DNA of 64,000 nucleotides from Hymenobacter edaphi (GCF_003258365.1 NZ_QHKM01000014.1:30477-94476); one strand, 5' to 3'. Positions 1 to 8,226 are shown, numbered from the stretch's first letter. The notes: a model not told the origin generated them from the letters alone. Numbers and translations are program-made.

Positions 1-849
1 CACGCCCTGGGCCAGCACCCAGGCCAGCGCCAACTGCGCGGGCGTCACGCCCTTGGCCCGGGCCAGCTGCTCCAGCTTCTCGACCAGCAACAGGTTGTGC
101 GCGAAGTTTTCGGGCTGGTAGCGCGGCATGTGGCGGCGGAAGTCACCGGCGTCCAACTCGTCCAGGCTTTTGATGCCGCCGGTGAGAAAGCCCCGGCCCA
201 GGGGCGAGTAGCCCACGAAGCCGATGCCCAGCTCGCGGGTGAGCTGCAGTACGCCATCGGCCTCTACACCCCGGTCAAAGAGCGAGTACTCCGTCTGGAT
301 GGCCGTGAGCGGGTGCACCGCGTGCGCCCGGCGGATGGTTTCGACCGGTACTTCGCTCAAGCCCAGGAAGCGCACCTTGCCGGCCTGCACCAGCTCGCTC
401 ATCGCGCCCACCGAGTCCTCAATGGGCACGTTGGGGTCGGGCCGGTGCATGTAGTACAGGTCGATGTAGTCGGTGTTTAGGTTCTGCAGGGAGCGGTCAA
501 TGGCGCGGCGGATGTAGTCGGGCCGGCCGTTAATGGTGAAGCTGGGGCTGAGCTGTCCGGCCTCGTCAATCTCGTAGCCGAACTTGGTGGCGATGGTGTA
601 CTGGTCGCGTTGCCCGGCCACGGCCTTGCCCACCAGCCGCTCGTTGAGCAGCGGCCCGTAGAGGTCGGCCGTGTCGAGGAAGTTGACGCCCAATTCGCGG
701 GCCCGGTGGATGGTGGCGATGCTTTCGGTTTCGTCGGCGGGACTGTAGACGGTCATGCCGGCTAGGGTGGTCATGCCCATGCAGCCCAGGCCTTCGACGG
801 GTACTTGAAGGCCCTGACTGCCCAGGGCGACGGTTTTGATGCTGCTCAT
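1..849 (-). CDS. Aldo/keto reductase, C-terminus cut by window edge
   Basis: NADPH-dependent oxidoreductase of the aldo/keto reductase superfamily; the substrate cannot be told from sequence. The ATG is at 847-849 and 283 codons stay open to base 1, so the C-terminus lies outside the window. The N-terminus has the GLGCMGM segment typical of the YajO/YhdN-like group. The catalytic tetrad is visible: Asp and Tyr in FLDTADLYG (about residues 56-64), Lys in ATKFG and His in YMHRPD. The strand points out of the window, and the gene shares no operon with its neighbours on the right. It is probably metabolic or stress cargo rather than part of the plasmid backbone. Family assignment is secure; role is unknown. 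Confidence 0.93.
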   Translation of the reverse strand, partial: MSSIKTVALGSQGLQVPVEGLGCMGMTTLAGMTVYSPADETESIATIHRARELGVNFLDTADLYGPLLNERLVGKAVAGQRDQYTIATKFGYEIDEAGQLSPSFTINGRPDYIRRAIDRSLQNLNTDYIDLYYMHRPDPNVPIEDSVGAMSELVQAGKVRFLGLSEVPVETIRRAHAVHPLTAIQTEYSLFDRGVEADGVLQLTRELGIGFVGYSPLGRGFLTGGIKSLDELDAGDFRRHMPRYQPENFAHNLLLVEKLEQLARAKGVTPAQLALAWVLAQGV

Positions 850-1419
850 ATGCGGTTGAGGTTGAAGAGAATCATTAGGTGAAATTGCCTGACAAAGGTC
901 TGCCCCCCGCTCCAGCCCGGAACTACACAAACCGCCGCTTCTGCAACACAAACCGCCGCCAACGCCCGTTACCAAGAGGCCGCCGACGAAGGCGTGCTTC
1001 CGCGCAACTGTGCAGTCTCGATTGGCCTTCATCTAAGCCTGCTGGTGGTTGTTAAATCGGCCAATTAATCTTCGGGCCATGTGGGCTGGCTCGCTTCATT
1101 GGGACAGATGCACCGGCCTCCAACACCTGACCGCAGCAGCCAAGCTGCCAGCCCAGCAGTTGTGGTTGAAAGACCTGGAGCAAGGCATATACTTAACTAG
1201 CTAGCAGCAGTCTTTGAACTGTTTGAGCAAAACGTTCTGTGCCTCAGACAGCCACCTATCGTGCCCCGGCGCCAGCCTGCCCAAAAGCAGGCCCGCGTCG
1301 GGGCAACCACGCTTATAAAAAGTGGTTTTTCAACTCTTCAGCCCAAGAGCTGACCAGTTGAAAGGAGTGCTTGATTCGACTCCGAAGCCAAGGGGCAGTG
1401 GGGGATGAAGGTTGAATGA
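850..1419. other. Intergenic region without a recognisable gene
   Basis: About 570 bases between the divergent aldo/keto reductase and the anti-restriction gene. Short open frames exist on both strands, but none has a convincing start, composition or motif. Two things stand out: an isolated copy of the plasmid iteron at 1312-1325 (listed separately), and the start of a leader at 1420 that is repeated before another gene at 3435. The stretch may contain decayed coding sequence, but I cannot name a source. Confidence 0.5.
1312..1325 (+). repeat. Orphan iteron copy
   Basis: CTTATAAAAAGTGG is identical to the iteron at 9855-9868 in the origin; the match extends to 19 bases (1311-1329 against 9854-9872). 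It lies about 8.4 kb from the array. It is flanked by ACCAC and GTGGT, so it also forms a small inverted repeat. It is likely a Rep binding site outside the origin or a relic of a duplicated or fused replicon. Confidence 0.7.
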
Positions 1420-1483
1420 AAAGAGCAAAAAGATATAAAATAAAGAGCAAAAAGCAAACTATGAAAAGTCGATTTTCGTTTAA
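1420..1483 (+). promoter_or_regulatory. Repeated leader/promoter, copy A
   Basis: Two words, AAAGAGCAAAAAG (1420-1432, repeated at 1442-1454) and ATTTTCGTTTAA (1472-1483), stand 52 bases apart start to start. The second word begins exactly 49 bases before the ATG at 1521. The same two words with the same 52- and 49-base spacings occur before the ATG at 3536. This shared layout suggests a common promoter or 5' leader co-regulating the two genes. I cannot fix the transcription start. Confidence 0.6.
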
Positions 1484-1520
1484 TAGGTATAACAAACGCC
1501 CACAAAAACAGCGCTTTATT

Positions 1521-2522
1521 ATGAAAACGAACCGCAAGCCCGCCGCCTGCAAAGCTGCCACCGCCGTTACTTCCCGCCCCGATGTGTACCAGATTGTGAC
1601 CGACCGCATTGTGGCGGCGCTGGAAGGCGGCGTGATTCCGTGGCGCAAGCCGTGGAGCGCGGTGTATGGCCTGCCCCGCAACTACGCAACTGGCGCGGCT
1701 TATTCAGGTATTAACGCCTTTCTGCTGCATTTCAGCGGCGCCCTGCCCTTTTTCCTGACCTTCAAGCAGGCGCTGGCTCTGGGTGGCAACGTACGCAAGG
1801 GCGCCAAAGGGCATCCGGTGGTGTACTACAACGTGTCGGTGCGCGAGAACGAGCAGACCGGCAAAGAGGAAAAGCTGCCGTTTCTGAAGTACTACACCGT
1901 GTTTTCGGTGGAGGACATTGAAGGCATCGAGTTTGATTTGCCCGCAGTCGAGCGGCACGACCATACGCCGATTGAGTCGGCCGAGGCCATCGTCAACAAC
2001 TGGGAAGGGCGCCCCGCCATTGAGCACCTGCACCAGAGGGCCTACTACTCCCCGGCGCTGGATATGGTCAACATGCCCGAGCGGGCCACTTTCACCACGC
2101 CGAAAGGCTACTACGCCACGCTGTTTCACGAGCTAACTCACAGCACGGGCCACGCCTCCCGTCTGGACCGCCCGGACCTGACCGCCGGCGAAGGCAAGCT
2201 TTCGGCCAGCTACGCCCGTGAGGAGCTGACGGCCGAGATGGGCGCTTCCTTTCTGTGCGCGGCCGCCGGCCTCGAAACGGTGCAGACCGAAGAAAATGCC
2301 GTGGCTTACGTCCAGACGTGGCTGGAGCGGCTGAAAAACGACAAAAAGCTGGTGCTGCAGGCCGCCAGCAAGGCCCAGCGCGCCGCCAAGCTGATTCTAG
2401 GCGTGCCGGAGGAAACTGTGCCCGCCCCCGCTCCTGCCCGCGTGCTGGAATTCGCCCACGAAGAAGACGAAGTCAGCCGGCAATACCGGGAAGCGGAGCT
2501 CAGCTGGTTGGCCGCCGCCTAA
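1521..2522 (+). CDS. ardC: ArdC-like anti-restriction protein (ssDNA-binding domain plus zincin)
   Basis: ArdC proteins carried on plasmids are thought to protect incoming single-stranded DNA from host restriction during conjugative entry. This 333-residue protein has the family layout: an N-terminal ArdC domain (from VYQIVTDRIVAALE to about residue 140, including IPWRKPW and SGIN) and a C-terminal zinc-metallopeptidase-like domain with HELTH at residues 203-207, followed by STGHASRLDR and a downstream YAREELTAE helix that supplies the third-ligand region. The ATG at 1521 is preferred over upstream in-frame ATGs at 1416 and 1461, because the upstream codons are lysine-rich, low-complexity and overlap a leader shared with another gene. 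The position near the plasmid edge with other small plasmid genes fits a leading-region gene. Confidence 0.88.
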   Translation: MKTNRKPAACKAATAVTSRPDVYQIVTDRIVAALEGGVIPWRKPWSAVYGLPRNYATGAAYSGINAFLLHFSGALPFFLTFKQALALGGNVRKGAKGHPVVYYNVSVRENEQTGKEEKLPFLKYYTVFSVEDIEGIEFDLPAVERHDHTPIESAEAIVNNWEGRPAIEHLHQRAYYSPALDMVNMPERATFTTPKGYYATLFHELTHSTGHASRLDRPDLTAGEGKLSASYAREELTAEMGASFLCAAAGLETVQTEENAVAYVQTWLERLKNDKKLVLQAASKAQRAAKLILGVPEETVPAPAPARVLEFAHEEDEVSRQYREAELSWLAAA

Positions 2523-2595
2523 GTCCGGGCCGCGGGCCGCCGGAAGCGGCGGCCCGCCGGGCCTTTGTTTCACCCTTTTCCTACCCCACTGCCCC

Positions 2596-2883
2596 ATGAA
2601 TGCAAGCGAAGCCCCCGTTTTTGGGGCCCCTGACTGGAACCGGTACCGAACCCGGTTGGTCGAAGTGCTGACCGACGCGGAAGCCGACATGCAGCAGCGC
2701 GGCTACGGCCTCAGCCTCGAAGGCCTGACGCTGGAAGTGGCCGAGCGCCTGCCGATGGGTGTGGCTACGATAGAGGCCTTTTAGGTGCTGGAAGCCTTGG
2801 TGAAGGCCCTGCGGCCCATTGCCCGTGAGGCTGTCCGCGCCACGCGTGAGCAGCAGGGCGGGCAGTTTGCCCTGCTGCTATAA
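2596..2883 (+). pseudogene. Small hypothetical gene with in-frame amber codon
   Basis: The frame starting at ATG 2596 runs 62 codons to TAG at 2782-2784, then continues open for 32 more codons to TAA at 2881-2883. The part after the TAG (VLEALVKALRPIARE and onward) is a good amphipathic helix and has the same G+C-rich third-position bias, so the original gene was very likely about 95 codons. A single CAG-to-TAG change would explain the interruption. A GTG follows the TAG directly, so a restart is possible. No family recognised. It sits 73 bases after ardC on the same strand. It is either a nonsense-inactivated gene or one read through by suppression. Confidence 0.6.
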
Positions 2884-2938
2884 TCCACTTACCCCTATCA
2901 CGAGACCTTACGCCCGCCTTTTCATTTACTCCAATCCC

Positions 2939-3334
2939 ATGACGCAGCCCCTGAAATCAACGCCGCTGGCGGACCCCTTTCCACCCCAACAGGCCTACCT
3001 GGCCATTGAGGTAAAACCAGTCGACGCGGCGGAAAAGCGCCGTTTGGAGGCCCTGCGCCGGCACGTGCAGGCCCACACTCACACGGCCGATTTGCGTGGG
3101 CTGGCGGGGGCGGTGAAGAAGCTGCTGGGGGCCAGCTACGACGTCGGCTGCGGCAGTGTCCACATCTGGGTGAAGCGGGCCGGCGAGGCGCAGCGCCTGG
3201 CCATCGTAGCTGACCGGTTGACGACGGCCTACCGGGACTGGTTTGAGCCGCTGCCCGAAGTCCCCGCTACCAGCCGGAATCTGCGCCGGCGCCTTTCCGG
3301 GGAGCTGCTTGGCCCAGGTCCCGAACATACCTGA
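2939..3334 (+). CDS. Hypothetical protein (131 aa)
   Basis: No family recognised. The ATG at 2939 follows the previous frame by 55 bases. The protein is soluble, with a proline-rich start, a conserved-looking core (YLAIEVKPVDAAEKRRLEAL, then a Gly-rich LLGASYDVGCGSVHIWVK strand pair) and a basic, Arg-rich C-terminus. The alternating strand/helix pattern looks like a real folded domain. Composition matches the neighbours. It belongs to a run of small same-strand plasmid genes between ardC and the inserted element at 4451. Confidence 0.7.
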   Translation: MTQPLKSTPLADPFPPQQAYLAIEVKPVDAAEKRRLEALRRHVQAHTHTADLRGLAGAVKKLLGASYDVGCGSVHIWVKRAGEAQRLAIVADRLTTAYRDWFEPLPEVPATSRNLRRRLSGELLGPGPEHT

Positions 3335-3434
3335 GCCCCACTCGCGTGCCTGCCGGGCGCATCCGCCGGATACGACGGCTGCACTTTGGTGCAGGCTGTG
3401 CAGGGTGGGCAATGGGGCAAAGAAGGTTAATTTA

Positions 3435-3498
3435 AAAGAGCAAAAAGGAATAAATATTGGGTAAAAAAGAGAACGTGTAAGATGCAATTTTCGTTTAA
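3435..3498 (+). promoter_or_regulatory. Repeated leader/promoter, copy B
   Basis: AAAGAGCAAAAAG at 3435-3447 and ATTTTCGTTTAA at 3487-3498 reproduce copy A at 1420-1483 with identical spacing to each other (52 bases) and to the ATG (49 bases, ATG at 3536). The intervening bases are A+T-rich and diverged, so the conserved words are probably functional sites. Confidence 0.6.
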
Positions 3499-3535
3499 AA
3501 AACAGAAGCAATTCACAATAAATCAGTTTTGTACT

Positions 3536-4138
3536 ATGGAAAATGCGCCCCGTTCATTTGCCGCCAAACCGCTGCTTTTTAGCTTGCACAACACCGAGCT
3601 GGTAAAGCCCGAGGGCGCCAACTTCCCGCTGCCGCCCCGCCTGTTTCTGCGCACTGCGCCCGGCCAGCCCGCGCTGATTGTCGCCCTGTGCGGCACCACG
3701 GGCAAACTCTTTTCGACGACGAGCTACGACGGCGGCCCGTATCAGGTCGTGGGCGGCGACACCTATGCCACCCGGCAGGCTCTGGGAGCATTTTTCCAGA
3801 CCCAGCACGCGGGCATGCTGCCCGCCGAGGGAGGCGCCACGCTGCTGGGCGTGGACGGCAGCACCCGCGAGGTGCGCCCCGAGAAGGGCCGCAAAAGCTT
3901 TGGTCTGGCCCAGCTGTACGCCTTGCTGGAGGCCAACTACATCGACGTGCATTGCCCGCAGCACGGGCCTTACGAGGGCTATATTCTCGTGTTTGACGAC
4001 GAGGGCAAAGACCGCCGGCGCCCTATCAACCCACTGGCCACCGCCGCGTGGTACGAAACCTATCCGCTGGAACACTACTCGCCCGTCGACGTGGTGGCCG
4101 GGCCGGTGCTGCTTATGAAGTCTGCCTTGCTTCGCTAA
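3536..4138 (+). CDS. DUF3846-like plasmid protein
   Basis: A 200-residue soluble protein of unknown function. The C-terminal part resembles DUF3846 proteins of plasmids and phages: a helix (FGLAQLYALLEANYIDV), then GYILVFDDEGK, then NPLATAAWY and a closing VVAGPVLLM strand. The N-terminal half, including LVKPEGANFPLPPRLFL, is not recognised. I chose the ATG at 3536 over the one at 3482, because the latter lies in the A+T-rich leader shared with the anti-restriction gene. That shared leader implies co-expression with ardC, as expected for genes needed early after plasmid entry. The DUF3846 assignment is tentative. Confidence 0.6.
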   Translation: MENAPRSFAAKPLLFSLHNTELVKPEGANFPLPPRLFLRTAPGQPALIVALCGTTGKLFSTTSYDGGPYQVVGGDTYATRQALGAFFQTQHAGMLPAEGGATLLGVDGSTREVRPEKGRKSFGLAQLYALLEANYIDVHCPQHGPYEGYILVFDDEGKDRRRPINPLATAAWYETYPLEHYSPVDVVAGPVLLMKSALLR

Positions 4139-4216
4139 GCCCAGGCCGGCAGTCGCTTCGGTATCGGAGCGGCTGCCGGTGTGCTTGCCCGTTTCATTCC
4201 CCACCGCCTACCGCCG

Positions 4217-4462
4217 ATGCCCGTTTTCTCGAACATACCCCCTGCCTCCGCTGCCAGCCGCTGCGCTCGGCTGGAGGCCCTGCGCGCGGAGCTGCGCTGC
4301 ATCCTGCAGCACCCGGCCATTGCGCCGGCACGCCGGCAGGCAGCCGAAGCGTTTATAGGCCGGTGCACCGATGCTGCCCGACTGGAGCGGTGGCTGACCT
4401 TGGCCGTTGCCGAGTGCGGATGCTGGGAGGTGCAGACGTTAGCGTCAGAAGGGTGTTGTTAA
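4217..4462 (+). CDS. Small hypothetical protein, last codons altered by an insertion
   Basis: An 81-residue helical protein (LEALRAELRCILQ, RRQAAEAFIGRC, LERWLTLAVAECG), family unknown. The mobile unit at 4451-6495 entered near the 3' end. With the unit and one copy of its target duplication removed, the frame continues GGC AGA CAG GAA AGG TGA (6502-6519), so the original C-terminus was GRQER. The present one is GCC, with the stop supplied by the element's inverted repeat. The protein is therefore nearly intact. ATG 4217 is preferred over 4181 because the upstream stretch overlaps the intergenic space. Confidence 0.65.
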   Translation: MPVFSNIPPASAASRCARLEALRAELRCILQHPAIAPARRQAAEAFIGRCTDAARLERWLTLAVAECGCWEVQTLASEGCC

Positions 4463-4892
4463 ACAAATAGGGGAAAACCTCCGACTCGGGCCCAGGCGGG
4501 TTTGCTCGGCGGTTGCCAAGCGGAAACCAGGTTCATGTCAAACGGGGCTCCGGCCAGCAGGGGCTGGTCAGAGAAGTCGTACTCACCATGCATGCAGGTT
4601 CAGGTGGCGGTAGAAGAGCAGGGAGTATGGCAAGAGCGTGGCCAGCGTGGCGGCCTGCTGTTCGTGCGGAAGCCAGGGCAAGTGCCGGGAGGGATGCAGG
4701 TAGCTTCAGCAGATGAATGCGTTCATCAGAAAGCGCATGCAGGTTTCAGCTACCATCGTTGACGGGCAGCTGAAGTACAGCAAGTAACTCTCCCTGAAAA
4801 ACTACTTAGCCAAACTACAGCGGCAGCCGAGCCGGAACGCATCGGCTTAAGGAGCCAAGTCAAAGGTTTTGACTATTTGTTTAACAACACCC
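4451..4892. repeat. 442-bp MITE-like element, left part of the composite unit
   Basis: Bounded by a perfect 20-bp inverted repeat (4451-4470 and 4873-4892) that extends imperfectly to about 38 bases (AAAACCT followed by a GACT-containing segment on each side). Translating both strands gave no transposase-like reading frame. No direct repeat flanks this inner pair, whereas one does flank the outer pair, so this element is now a component of the larger unit. Its inner end lies one base from the stop codon of the cargo gene. Confidence 0.65.
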
Positions 4893-4893
4893 A

Positions 4894-6228
4894 CTAATCA
4901 TCCATTCTTACCTCTAACTCATTCTGCCATAGCCCAAAAGAGTGGGTAGCCATTCCGTAGGGGCACACAATATCCGTACTCTCTTTCACTACTTGCCAGG
5001 GTGCAGTGCTACAAAAGTAGTCTTGGTTAATTTTCTGTCGGAATGTGCATCCGTCGTAGAGAGGACAACTGCACTGCTCCTTAATTTTAGCAATCGTTTT
5101 AGCCGTCAGTAGATTATAAAGCATCCAGTGGCTTCTAATAGTAGTAGCAGCCTGGAATGCTTCCTCGTATTTTTGGTCTTTCGTCACATTGGCTTCGTCA
5201 TGATAGCTCACTTCTACACCATTATTAAGCAAAATAGGAGGCGGCGCTAATGCAATCAACTGCGCCAATGCGGCTGGTTGCATTAGCAGTGAGTAAAAGA
5301 AAAAAACAGGGCTTACGTCTTTTGATACATCAGCTAATATGATGGTCTTTAGATACCAGGTTAAGGCCTTCGCAAGGTAGGTACGCTGAGTATCTTGACT
5401 CCACACAGCTATATCAGCTGCCATCTCCTGAAGAAAGGCCTCTTTATCGTGAGAGTTTTTGGCATCTACCTGCTTAATGGTGTCTTGTATCAGTGTTCCG
5501 TCTATTTCCCAAGACAGAACGCGGCCAGCTAGCGCTTCTAGCGTTTTAAGAAAAACGGTAGGGGCCTGGATGGAATCAAGTGCCAATCCAGTCAGCAAGA
5601 ATTTTGTGGCTATATCTGCCTGAATCCTATAGTGGGCAAACAATATGTCACCCAAATGATAGGGCAACGTCATCATGGAGGAGGTAGGCATCTGAAATGT
5701 CACACCAGGCAACATTCCCTCCCTGTATTGTTGGGCATAGAAAGAATGAATTTCTTGTAGCGGCATCAGCCCGAAATGGTATTCAGGGACAAGCTTGCTA
5801 GTGAAAGTAATGGTATTACGAGCAATCTCCCTCGCACCACTTTTTAGTGGTACCGACTCTACCGCAAATTCAATCTTCTCAATCTGCGCTTGGCCAATGG
5901 GTAAGTTTAATTCTAATTGCCCAGTACCGCAGTAAATGAGATAAAACGACCTCATTTCCCCATAAGAGGAATCAAGAGGGATAAATTTAACCTCTTTTTC
6001 ACCCTGGGAAAATACCTGGGTCAACCCGACTACATCACACATCCACAGGTAAAATCCAAAAATGCCTGATATAGTAGTTACATCTTGTAAGTAATGACAG
6101 TATTCGTGCACGAATGCCGGAAGCACTTCGTTCTGAATATGCTGTATACCAGGTTCAGTGCTAAGCCCAAGATTAGATACATCAAGAGCAAACTGACTGG
6201 GCCGGTAGGAAGCAAAAGTTGAGCGCAT
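4894..6228 (-). CDS. HExxH protein of unknown function, mobile cargo
   Basis: A 444-residue protein with a putative zinc-metalloprotease motif, HEYCH, near residue 41 (in FVHEYCHYLQD) and a cysteine-rich C-terminus (CSCPLYDGC, then a further Cys and CPYGM), which could be a second metal site. The middle is long, mostly helical and without signal peptide or clear membrane spans. Base composition is clearly more A+T-rich than the plasmid around it, and the gene lies inside a unit with inverted repeats, so it was acquired recently. I do not recognise the family; a peptidase-type effector or defence role is conceivable but unproven. The ATG at 6226-6228 follows about 70 bases of A+T-rich sequence. 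Confidence 0.75.
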   Translation of the reverse strand: MRSTFASYRPSQFALDVSNLGLSTEPGIQHIQNEVLPAFVHEYCHYLQDVTTISGIFGFYLWMCDVVGLTQVFSQGEKEVKFIPLDSSYGEMRSFYLIYCGTGQLELNLPIGQAQIEKIEFAVESVPLKSGAREIARNTITFTSKLVPEYHFGLMPLQEIHSFYAQQYREGMLPGVTFQMPTSSMMTLPYHLGDILFAHYRIQADIATKFLLTGLALDSIQAPTVFLKTLEALAGRVLSWEIDGTLIQDTIKQVDAKNSHDKEAFLQEMAADIAVWSQDTQRTYLAKALTWYLKTIILADVSKDVSPVFFFYSLLMQPAALAQLIALAPPPILLNNGVEVSYHDEANVTKDQKYEEAFQAATTIRSHWMLYNLLTAKTIAKIKEQCSCPLYDGCTFRQKINQDYFCSTAPWQVVKESTDIVCPYGMATHSFGLWQNELEVRMDD

Positions 6229-6595
6229 AACGTTTGATACAGATTTTCGCCAAAATTGGGCGACAAGTTACGCTAATCAGTAGCAGGATTTTGCCTATTG
6301 TTAGGCGGTTTCTGGGCTGTCAGGAGTTGCGCTCCGTTGTTGCGCATAACGCCCTCTGGTCATTGATTCCCTTGTGAGTGCGGTGTCTTTCGTTGAGAGG
6401 TAGCCAGAAAAGTATACAGAGTCGTCCACCATCCCTATTTGCTGTCGCTTCCCGGTGAGTCGGAGGTTTTCCCTTATTTGTTTAACGACACCCTCAGAAG
6501 GCAGACAGGAAAGGTGATTTTTAGTCAAGGGAGCGGCCAGCGCGTAAACGGACTACCTTTCGCGCTTTATTCTGTGCCTTTTTAGCCTTCCTTCC
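6229..6595. other. Right arm of the composite unit and upstream region of an HTH gene
   Basis: 6229-6455 is non-coding as far as I can tell (a 75-codon minus frame crosses the element boundary and is not credible). 6456-6495 is the right inverted repeat and 6496-6501 the target duplication. 6502-6519 is the lost 3' end of the gene at 4217. 6520-6595 precedes a helix-turn-helix gene. Confidence 0.5.
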
Positions 6596-6871
6596 ATGCC
6601 CAAAGTGCCTGCCCCCACCGTTGCTTTTACCGAGCCCTTGACCAGCCCGCCGCGCGTACACCACCCCGCCACGCTGGCGGAACTGCTGGAAGTAGCCGGC
6701 ACACGCAAGCGTATTGTGGAAGCCTGGGGCGTGTCGGCCCGCACCTACGACACCCGCAAGCGCAGCCCCGGCACCTGCACCGTCGGCGAACTGCAGCAGC
6801 TGGCGCGGGTGCTCCACGTTTCCGAGGAAGAACTCTTTGCCGTCGTGCGCGCCGAAGCGGCCGCAGAGTAG
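6596..6871 (+). CDS. Small XRE-like helix-turn-helix protein
   Basis: A 91-residue protein whose C-terminal two-thirds form a Cro/XRE-like DNA-binding fold: helix LAELLEVAGT, turn, recognition-type helix VSARTYDTRKRSPG, then LQQLARVLHVSEEELFAVV. The N-terminal 25 residues are proline-rich and probably disordered. It stands alone between the inserted unit and the convergent hipA, with no operon partner. It is probably a transcriptional regulator; its target is unknown. Confidence 0.65.
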   Translation: MPKVPAPTVAFTEPLTSPPRVHHPATLAELLEVAGTRKRIVEAWGVSARTYDTRKRSPGTCTVGELQQLARVLHVSEEELFAVVRAEAAAE

Positions 6872-6944
6872 TGGGCGTCAGGTAGCGTTACAAAACATAA
6901 GCTGTGCCCGGTGCCTGTAAATGGCCTGTGGGCTGTTCCGCCGG

Positions 6945-8222
6945 CTACTGTGCCGCCTCAAAAGCCCCCGCCATCAACTCCTGCTCGGTGCGCGAGAGCT
7001 GGTACCGGCTGGCCACGTCCGGCCATTGCCGCACCGCGGCCACGACCTGCGCGAGCACCACTTCGGCCTGTGCGCCCGACAGGCGGAAGTAAGGAGCCAC
7101 CTCCCGGGCCAGGTCGAGGTCTAGCGCGTTGTCGGTTTCGGAAATGTTGAGCTTGAGGCCCTGCCCGTAGCGAATGGGATTTAGGTCGAACGCTGGTGAG
7201 AGGCGCCATCCCTGGGGCGTGAGCAGAAAACCGTGGTTGCGCAGGTGGTCGTCGGTGTTCGAGACGCAGATGTTGAACACGATGCGCCGCCAGAGCTCGG
7301 TCAGGTCTTCGGCCACTTGGGCACCCTGCTGCATAAGCAAGCCCGCCAGCTCCAGGTAGCTGGCCCCGTCCTGGTGGTCCGTGCCGTCCTGATAGCCCAG
7401 CAGGGTCATGGCGGAGGCAAAGTGCAGCCGCTCGCCGGCGCCCGTGCGGTCGAAGCGTTGGGAGAGGAAGGTGTGGTGGCGGCTGTTGAAGCGCTGGGCC
7501 CGGCCGGTGGCCACTTGCAGGCCGGCGGTCTGGGCCAGTTCGTTCACGACGGCTTCCCAGGCGCCGACGTCGTGTTCGTCCTGCCCGCTGGGGAACTTGG
7601 CAATCCAGAGTTGCCCGTGCTCATCCACCACGCTGGCCTTAGGCCGGGCGCCACCCAGCGAGGAGCCTGGCGCGACCAGCATAAACAGCCACTTGAGGTA
7701 GTCCGGGTCCTGGGGCGCGTCCACCCGCTCCAGCTGCAGGCTGGCGTATTCCAGCTCCCGCAGCGAGGTCCACGGCGGAGCCGCCATGGCCCGGTTGTCG
7801 TTGAGGAACGGGCCCGCCGGGTCAGTTTTGAAGCGCAGCCCGCCCATGCGGTGGCCATCAAAGACCCCCAGCAGGTAGTCCGATTCAAGCAGCGGCCGCT
7901 CGCGGCGCTCTTCCTGCCGGGCCAAGGCGGCTTCGCGTCGGCGCATGAGCAGCCGCCCCCAGCGGTCGGGCGACGAATCCAGGAAGAGACCGAAGTTGGC
8001 TTGGTCTTCCGGCAGGTACTGCGGGCCGGCAAACAGGTGCAGCGCCGGGTCCAGCACCTGGGCCTGCGGCAGGGCCAGCCACTGCGCGTCGTAGGCAAAG
8101 GAAAACACTTCTTTGCCCCGCACCGGCACGGCCGAGAGTGTGCCCATCAGCTGCGGTCCATCGGCCAGGCCCTGCCAGTCGGCGTACACGTAGAGCTGGC
8201 GGCGTTCAGCAGTTTTGGCCAT
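6945..8222 (-). CDS. hipA: HipA-type Ser/Thr kinase toxin
   Basis: HipA toxins phosphorylate translation components (glutamyl-tRNA synthetase in E. coli) and cause growth arrest or persistence. All kinase landmarks of a full-length (425 aa) HipA are present: a Gly-rich loop SSLGGARPKA (187-196), the ATP-binding Lys in WIAKF (209), the catalytic loop SNTDDHLRNHGF (321-332) and the metal-binding Asp in SPAFDLNP (346). The ATG at 8222 is chosen over upstream in-frame codons because it lies 4 bases after the hipB stop. It is translated with hipB from the promoter at 8569. The real target in this host is unknown. Confidence 0.93.
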   Translation of the reverse strand: MAKTAERRQLYVYADWQGLADGPQLMGTLSAVPVRGKEVFSFAYDAQWLALPQAQVLDPALHLFAGPQYLPEDQANFGLFLDSSPDRWGRLLMRRREAALARQEERRERPLLESDYLLGVFDGHRMGGLRFKTDPAGPFLNDNRAMAAPPWTSLRELEYASLQLERVDAPQDPDYLKWLFMLVAPGSSLGGARPKASVVDEHGQLWIAKFPSGQDEHDVGAWEAVVNELAQTAGLQVATGRAQRFNSRHHTFLSQRFDRTGAGERLHFASAMTLLGYQDGTDHQDGASYLELAGLLMQQGAQVAEDLTELWRRIVFNICVSNTDDHLRNHGFLLTPQGWRLSPAFDLNPIRYGQGLKLNISETDNALDLDLAREVAPYFRLSGAQAEVVLAQVVAAVRQWPDVASRYQLSRTEQELMAGAFEAAQ

Positions 8223-8226
8223 GGAA

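Larger units (their letters stand above)
4451..6495. mobile_element. 2.05-kb composite unit with 37-bp inverted repeats and target duplication
   Basis: The left end begins GGGTGTTGTTAAACAAATAG at 4451. The right end is its reverse complement finishing ACACCC at 6495, matching over about 37 bases with a few differences (GGGTGTCGTTAAACAAATAA at the right). TCAGAA directly flanks both sides (4445-4450 and 6496-6501), a 6-base target duplication (8 if the boundary is set two bases in). Joining the flanks restores an open frame. A third copy of the end sits inside at 4873-4892. No transposase is visible. The unit carries one gene (4894-6228, minus) of lower G+C than the surroundings. It looks like a composite of non-autonomous elements moved in trans. 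Confidence 0.75.

Noticed and set aside
4471..4872. Transposase inside the 442-base element
   Set aside because: Both strands were read; no DDE or HUH motif and several stops, so it is treated as a non-autonomous element.
6295..6360. Possible integron attC-like site (GCCTAAC and GTTATGC words on the minus strand)
   Set aside because: The second word does not fit the core consensus and there is no integron integrase or cassette arrangement.
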